DNA of 27,679 nt, from positions 36,844 through 64,522 of the forward strand of contig NW_003109085.1 in assembly GCF_000003605.2 (NCBI RefSeq), written 5' to 3'. The stretch comes from Saccoglossus kowalevskii. Its lineage: Eukaryota; Hemichordata; Enteropneusta; Harrimaniidae. The translations under genes and the position numbers were made by a program. Below are positions 10,601 through 16,600 of this stretch, in pieces (the stretch's first letter is position 1; every line of letters starts with the position of its first letter). The notes below the pieces were generated by a model. It searched no databases, was not told the origin of the DNA, and saw only the letters and a program-made list of their open reading frames with translations.

Positions 10601-13600
10601 ATTGGATTAGCGTTAGTTTTCACTTAGTGTATGGTATATTTACTGTAAAATAAAACCCACAAACACGTTCAATCTATAATACATTATATTTCAAGGAAGC
10701 CATTGACAAAGAATCATTTATGCACCCAATACGATGTTTAGAAGATGGAGACGTGAACGGGGAATTCAAAAAATCAGATTTTGTGGTAGAGGGCGAAGTT
10801 CGTGTGGGTGGTCAGTATCATTACTATATGGAGACCCAGTGTTGTATCGCACAGCCAAAAGAGCGTGGTGAAATGATCGTGACTGTGTCATCGCAGTCAC
10901 TAACAAGTTTACAGGTTAGTCAGTAATATATCCACGGTCTGCATTGGGTTTGTCAATTCAACCCCCAAACATGCGGTATTAGATTTAGGCGAGTCATAGA
11001 CTTCATGGTATAGTAGCGATCATGAGTTATAGAGCAATACACTTTACAGTATTTTCAACAATTAAATGGTATGGCTACAAATGCTCACGCGGTCATACTG
11101 CATTTGCAATTAGTTTTAGTGCATATTCATTCATACAGAATATTCATATGTATGATTCGGTTTCATCATATTTTCTGTTTTAAATATCCCCTCTACGCTG
11201 ATTTAGGTAAATGTAGCAGCAGCTCTTGGTATTCCAGTAAATAAAGTGACATGTAAGATACGGCGTGTTGGAGGAGGATTTGGTGGTAAAGACACTAGCA
11301 CAGTCAATTTCGCAATGGCATGTGCTGTCGCCGCAAAAAAGTACGTGCATTCAATTCAATTTGATATGTATTTGCGCTGACTACCACATGTAAATGTGTA
11401 CAGAAATGGTCGAAGATCTAAATAAACACGCCATTCTGTTTTGATATCTCGGGACAAAAGCTTATTCAGAAGTTAAGTTTGTATCAGCATGGAATATCGA
11501 AAATAAACAAGTCACTCAATTTTGCATATATGTGCTATTTTAATGTTCATAACAAATACGTATGTTTGGAGTGTACCTTGAACTATCACACACACGGTAT
11601 CTCAATTGAATCATGGTTTGGCTATTGAGGTCTGACTATATTACATTTGACATATAAATACAACAAATTCGTTCAAATCGCTGATAATAATATACATAGA
11701 TGATAATTATAGGGTTGGAAAAACAGTTCGTCTTGTCATCGGGCGTGATTTGGACATGCAAACTGTTGGACTGAGGCATCCATTAGTCGGCAGGTATAAA
11801 GTCGGCTTCAACAAAGACGGCAAGCTGCGTGCACTCGAAAGCGAAATTTTCTTCAATGCAGGCTACTCCTATGACTTATCAATGTTGGTGAGTTTCTACT
11901 TGTTAGTCTACTAATTACGAGACATAATCCATTAGTGTAAATTTAAGTGTTGAAATCAAGGAGACATTCCCAAACCAGTTTGTTTAACAGTCTAACACAT
12001 TAGATAAAGGTATTAGTTGCACTATTGATTTTTGAAACACGTACTAAAAACTGTATAAAGATAACCAGTTCGGAATCATTTGGTGTTTCACAGCGGGTGC
12101 GATAATTTATTACACAAAACTATTACATAACAAAAGCTAGAAACTTAGTGTGAAACTGTTTTTCCTTTCTTTGCTAGATACTAGAAGTCGGGATGCATCA
12201 ATTACATAATGCCTATATGATTCCTGCATACAAACTAACTGGAAAGCTCTGTAGAACAAATCTTCAATCTAACACATCAATGAGAGGAATTGGAACGTTA
12301 CAATCTATGGCATTTATTGAAACAGTTATGGATACCGTGGCAACAAAGTGTGGCGTATCTCCAGTGAAGGCGAGATTACATTTTTCTGTATTTGAGAATG
12401 TTTCAAATCTATAAGTTTTATTTATTTATTTATTTATTTAATAAAAATATAGTTTAAACTATCAACAATTTTGCTAAAATTAAATTGGTTAGTCTAAAAC
12501 AGTATACTTATGATATTTCACAGATACATTTTTTGAACTGCTATTTTTGCCAATTTGAAATTTGTATTCATACGCAGTGTTGACTTAAATACAACAAAAG
12601 CACTGCATGCATATACCATGTGACCATATGTGTCTATTTTAGGTCAGAGAGATAAACTTGTACAAGGTTGGCGATACAGACCACTTTTATCAAGACATGC
12701 CAGATGTGATGAATCTAAAACGATGTTGGGATGAGTGTCTTGTGAAAAGTGATTTTCACAAACGTAGACAAGAAACGGATCAGTTCAACAGGTTATATTT
12801 TCATGTTGCTTGCTCAGTTGTGCAGTGTTTCCTCAATACAGTCAATAGTATCAAAATTTATGTTATGAAATAGTTCAATATGCTATATTGAGTGTATAAA
12901 CGTATTGCAAGTGGTATTTGATAGATAATGTTGTACCTCTTGAGCGGGGGTAGTTTATTTGAAGTGTATTCGCTTTCTTTGCTCGGAAAGTATCTACCGC
13001 CAAATATGCTAATTGTCTCCGCAAAGAGGTAGCACGTTAACGCATCGATCTCTGCTACGCGTCGCACGATGCGATCATCGCACTGCCTTTGTACGTATAT
13101 CTATGCGATCTAGCACGTGCCTCAATATTTACTATTGACTGCTAGCAATTGTTTTTAATAATATAGTAAATACGGATAGTATCGCCATGTGTCAAACTCG
13201 GTCATATATGAACTATTTAAATACATCACCCGTAGTATGAATTTCTGACATATTGGTATACTGTATTTCTCTTATAGAGAAAATCGTTGGAAAAAAAGAG
13301 GACTCGCTATCGTTCCTATCAAACGAATGACTGGCATTCCGATTCCTTTTATGAATCAGGTTCGTAATACTTTCTCCATGGAGACACATTAGACACTAAA
13401 TTGTGTGCTAGTTACATCAGCGGTTCGGAAACTGGTAAGCAGTAGATCCGGTTTAGTGAAGAAATGAATCCTGCGAATCCACGGTAATGTTTTGAGAACT
13501 GGAAACGTAGAATTCTCAAATTCGTGTTCAAAACATCAACGCAAACTAGTAAAAGCATGAAACTATTGATATATAGCAAGAACATATTAAAAAACATTTA

Positions 13601-16600
13601 TTACAAAACCAAATTGTCCAGTCACTAAACGAGCTATTTTTTGGCTGTGATTTGCTGGTTAGTGCAAGTGTAATATTGATAAACACATTACAAGATTTTA
13701 TGTTAATGATATTGCATGGTTTATATGATAAATATATACAGTTACATACTATGCAACTAAAATTATTGTCGAGACTAGTTAATTACAAATATGTAAGTAC
13801 ATTGACTCTTCTTTAATTAAACACCGTGGCTCATAGGGCGCTGCATTGGTGCATATATATCTAGATGGTTCAGTGTTACTTACCCATGGTGGTATAGAGA
13901 TAGGTCAAGGGTTACATACCAAGACGATACAGATTGCAAGTCGTGTTCTGCGTATATCTTCTGAACGTATACATATCAGTGAGACCAGTACCGATAAGGT
14001 ACCGAATGCAGTCCTAACTGCTGGTTCATCTGCAACTGATCTCTTTGGCAGTGCTGTGAAGGTAAACATTTTGATTGTTAATTACAGTGATTTAACATAC
14101 TAATACACTGTACTTCGCTATTCGTGGATACGTCCACGGTTAATGGGAACATTGTTTTTCTTTGGTAGGTTGCTTGTGAGACATTGATGGATCGCCTGGA
14201 ACCATTCATGAAAGAAAATCCTAAAGGCTCGTGGGAACAATGGGTAAGTGTGAAGAATATTTAGTATCTGTATAATGCTGAACATGTGTGCAGATTCCTT
14301 TAAATACATCACACAATGATATCTCGAATTAAACATTTTCTATACGTCGTGTCTTGGGGTGAAAATTAGAGCATCGATATTGTTTTGATATGAAGTGTGT
14401 ATATTTACTATCTTATAAAAGACTACACAGTCAAACACAGCTTTGAATTCTCAACGACATTGCTTTCACATATCAACGTCATTCATTATGCAAGAAGCGG
14501 CGAATACAAGAATAAACTAATTGTCTTGTTCTTAGGTTGGTGCAGCCTATTTCAACAGAGTGAGCTTATCAACTACCGGATTCTACAAGTAAGTGAGCAT
14601 CAAGTGAATAGGCTACAACATTAACATACATGTCTATTTGTGTTGATAAACATAGATTTTCCAATCCATCACAATACAATACGCTTTCCCAGTGAAAAGC
14701 ACTAACTTTTGTGCATTTAATACCGACTTTGACTTGTTGAATATTTGTCGATGTGTTCAAGCCAAATTACTTATGTAGGCCTTGGTAACATATCTTTGTT
14801 GTGCTCGTAAATCTAGAGAACATTAAAAGTCGACATCTTTGTTCGCATGACGGGGGGCCAAGTATGGCGGACGACCACTACACTTAAAGGTGGTAGAAAA
14901 ATTGTATGGAGTGCAATAAGAGAATCTCAGTTACAATAAATGTACTGATAAAAAAATGGTATCATACCAGTTTGTCAGTGCTTTATTGGGATTGGACGAC
15001 GCGCGTTCTATTTCACTCAAGTTGATTAGAGCATAATGGGCTGCTATTCACGGGTTATGATTTTGATGTTCTTCCTACAATATGGATAGCAAATATTAAG
15101 ACTATTAAAATTAATATCTTATGAAAATTGGCTTCAATTCCACCAGGGAACTAAAATGTAGTAGGTTCATTATGATGACATCAAATCAAGAAGAAATCAA
15201 CTTTGAAAACAAACATAATTTAAATTACGGCATGTGGGAATTTACATTGCTACTCGGTGTTTGTGAGTTATGTGCAGTTATATTTTAATCCAGACGCATC
15301 CAGGGCGCGCCTTACAGTTCAATTTTGTTTCTTCAATTTTGAGCGTGTTTGTGCTGTTTCCATCGCTATAAAACTAGGTGAAAATAATGCTTATATAAGG
15401 TAATAGCAATAACCCTCGCTTGCCAAGACGGGTGTACAATTTGATATTTCACAATTTACTCCATATATGCTCGAACCGTCAATTCTAATCGCTTGAATAA
15501 TTGATATATGCTATAATTGTAGTTATATAAACCGTGACAACACTGATATCGTAGAGATGATACATTAAACGCAAATGGTCGCCAAGATCTCGCTGAGAGC
15601 GAGAAAGCCACGAGATTTGTTTTCCCACTCAAATACATTGTTGACTTCTCTCCTGTAATCGCGTACACTGTTTCAGTGTTCTATGTAATCGTGATGATTT
15701 GGGACAGTCTGGACGCACTGGCGGGAGACTGGAGAATAGGCACTTCCTTGCCACCAAACCTTCATTTATTCATTTAAAAAGGGTAAAACATAGTGTAAGT
15801 TGCAACTTGTCGCGCATGGCCCTCAAAAATACTGATAATTCATTCACAATTCGACACTACAACAGCAATGACTGGCACACTATAATGCAATGACAATTTT
15901 TAAAATTGTAGTTACAATGCACGAAAAAAATCCCCAACTATTTATGCATAAATATGGTTACGCTATACGATTGCCTGATTTCCTGTTCCAAAGATTTGGT
16001 GGCACACTCTACATCAGATAGAAACTCGTGATGAGTATTACAAAATGTTGAATTTTACAAAATATGAAGTTTGATATCGGGAAATATCCGACATCAAGTA
16101 CACCTGAATATTTAGGGTATATCCATAGTTACTCAGGGTTAAAACTTTGTATGAAACAAACATATTGATATAAAGATAAGAAATGCACACATTCAAGTCT
16201 GACCATTCGTCAATAAGGTATTACTATAGGTGTTGTTATGAATTGCTATTGCTGAACAATGACAAACATATATAGTGATATCACTCTACAATTTATTTAG
16301 ATATCCAGGAGAAATAGGTTTCAATTGGGAAGATCACCGCGCAAGTCGGCTGGCGTACAACTTTATGTATGGGGCTGCTTGCTGTGACGTTGAAATCGAT
16401 TGCTTAACTGGTGATCATCAAATGAGACGAGTTGATATTGTTATGGATGTCGGGAAAAGTTTAAATCCAGCACTGGATATTGGACAGGTAAAGTGTGCAT
16501 TGTATTATAATACTTCTCGTTGTGTTGTGGTTTATCCAGTTATCATTAGGAGGATTCATGAATAAGAAATATATGATTTATCATGATGGACAAATGTGAT

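Noticed and set aside
13000-13110. GC-rich palindromic patch in intron 24 as a transposon end
   Set aside because: Short GCGATCATCGC-type symmetry only; no long inverted repeats or target-site duplication seen.
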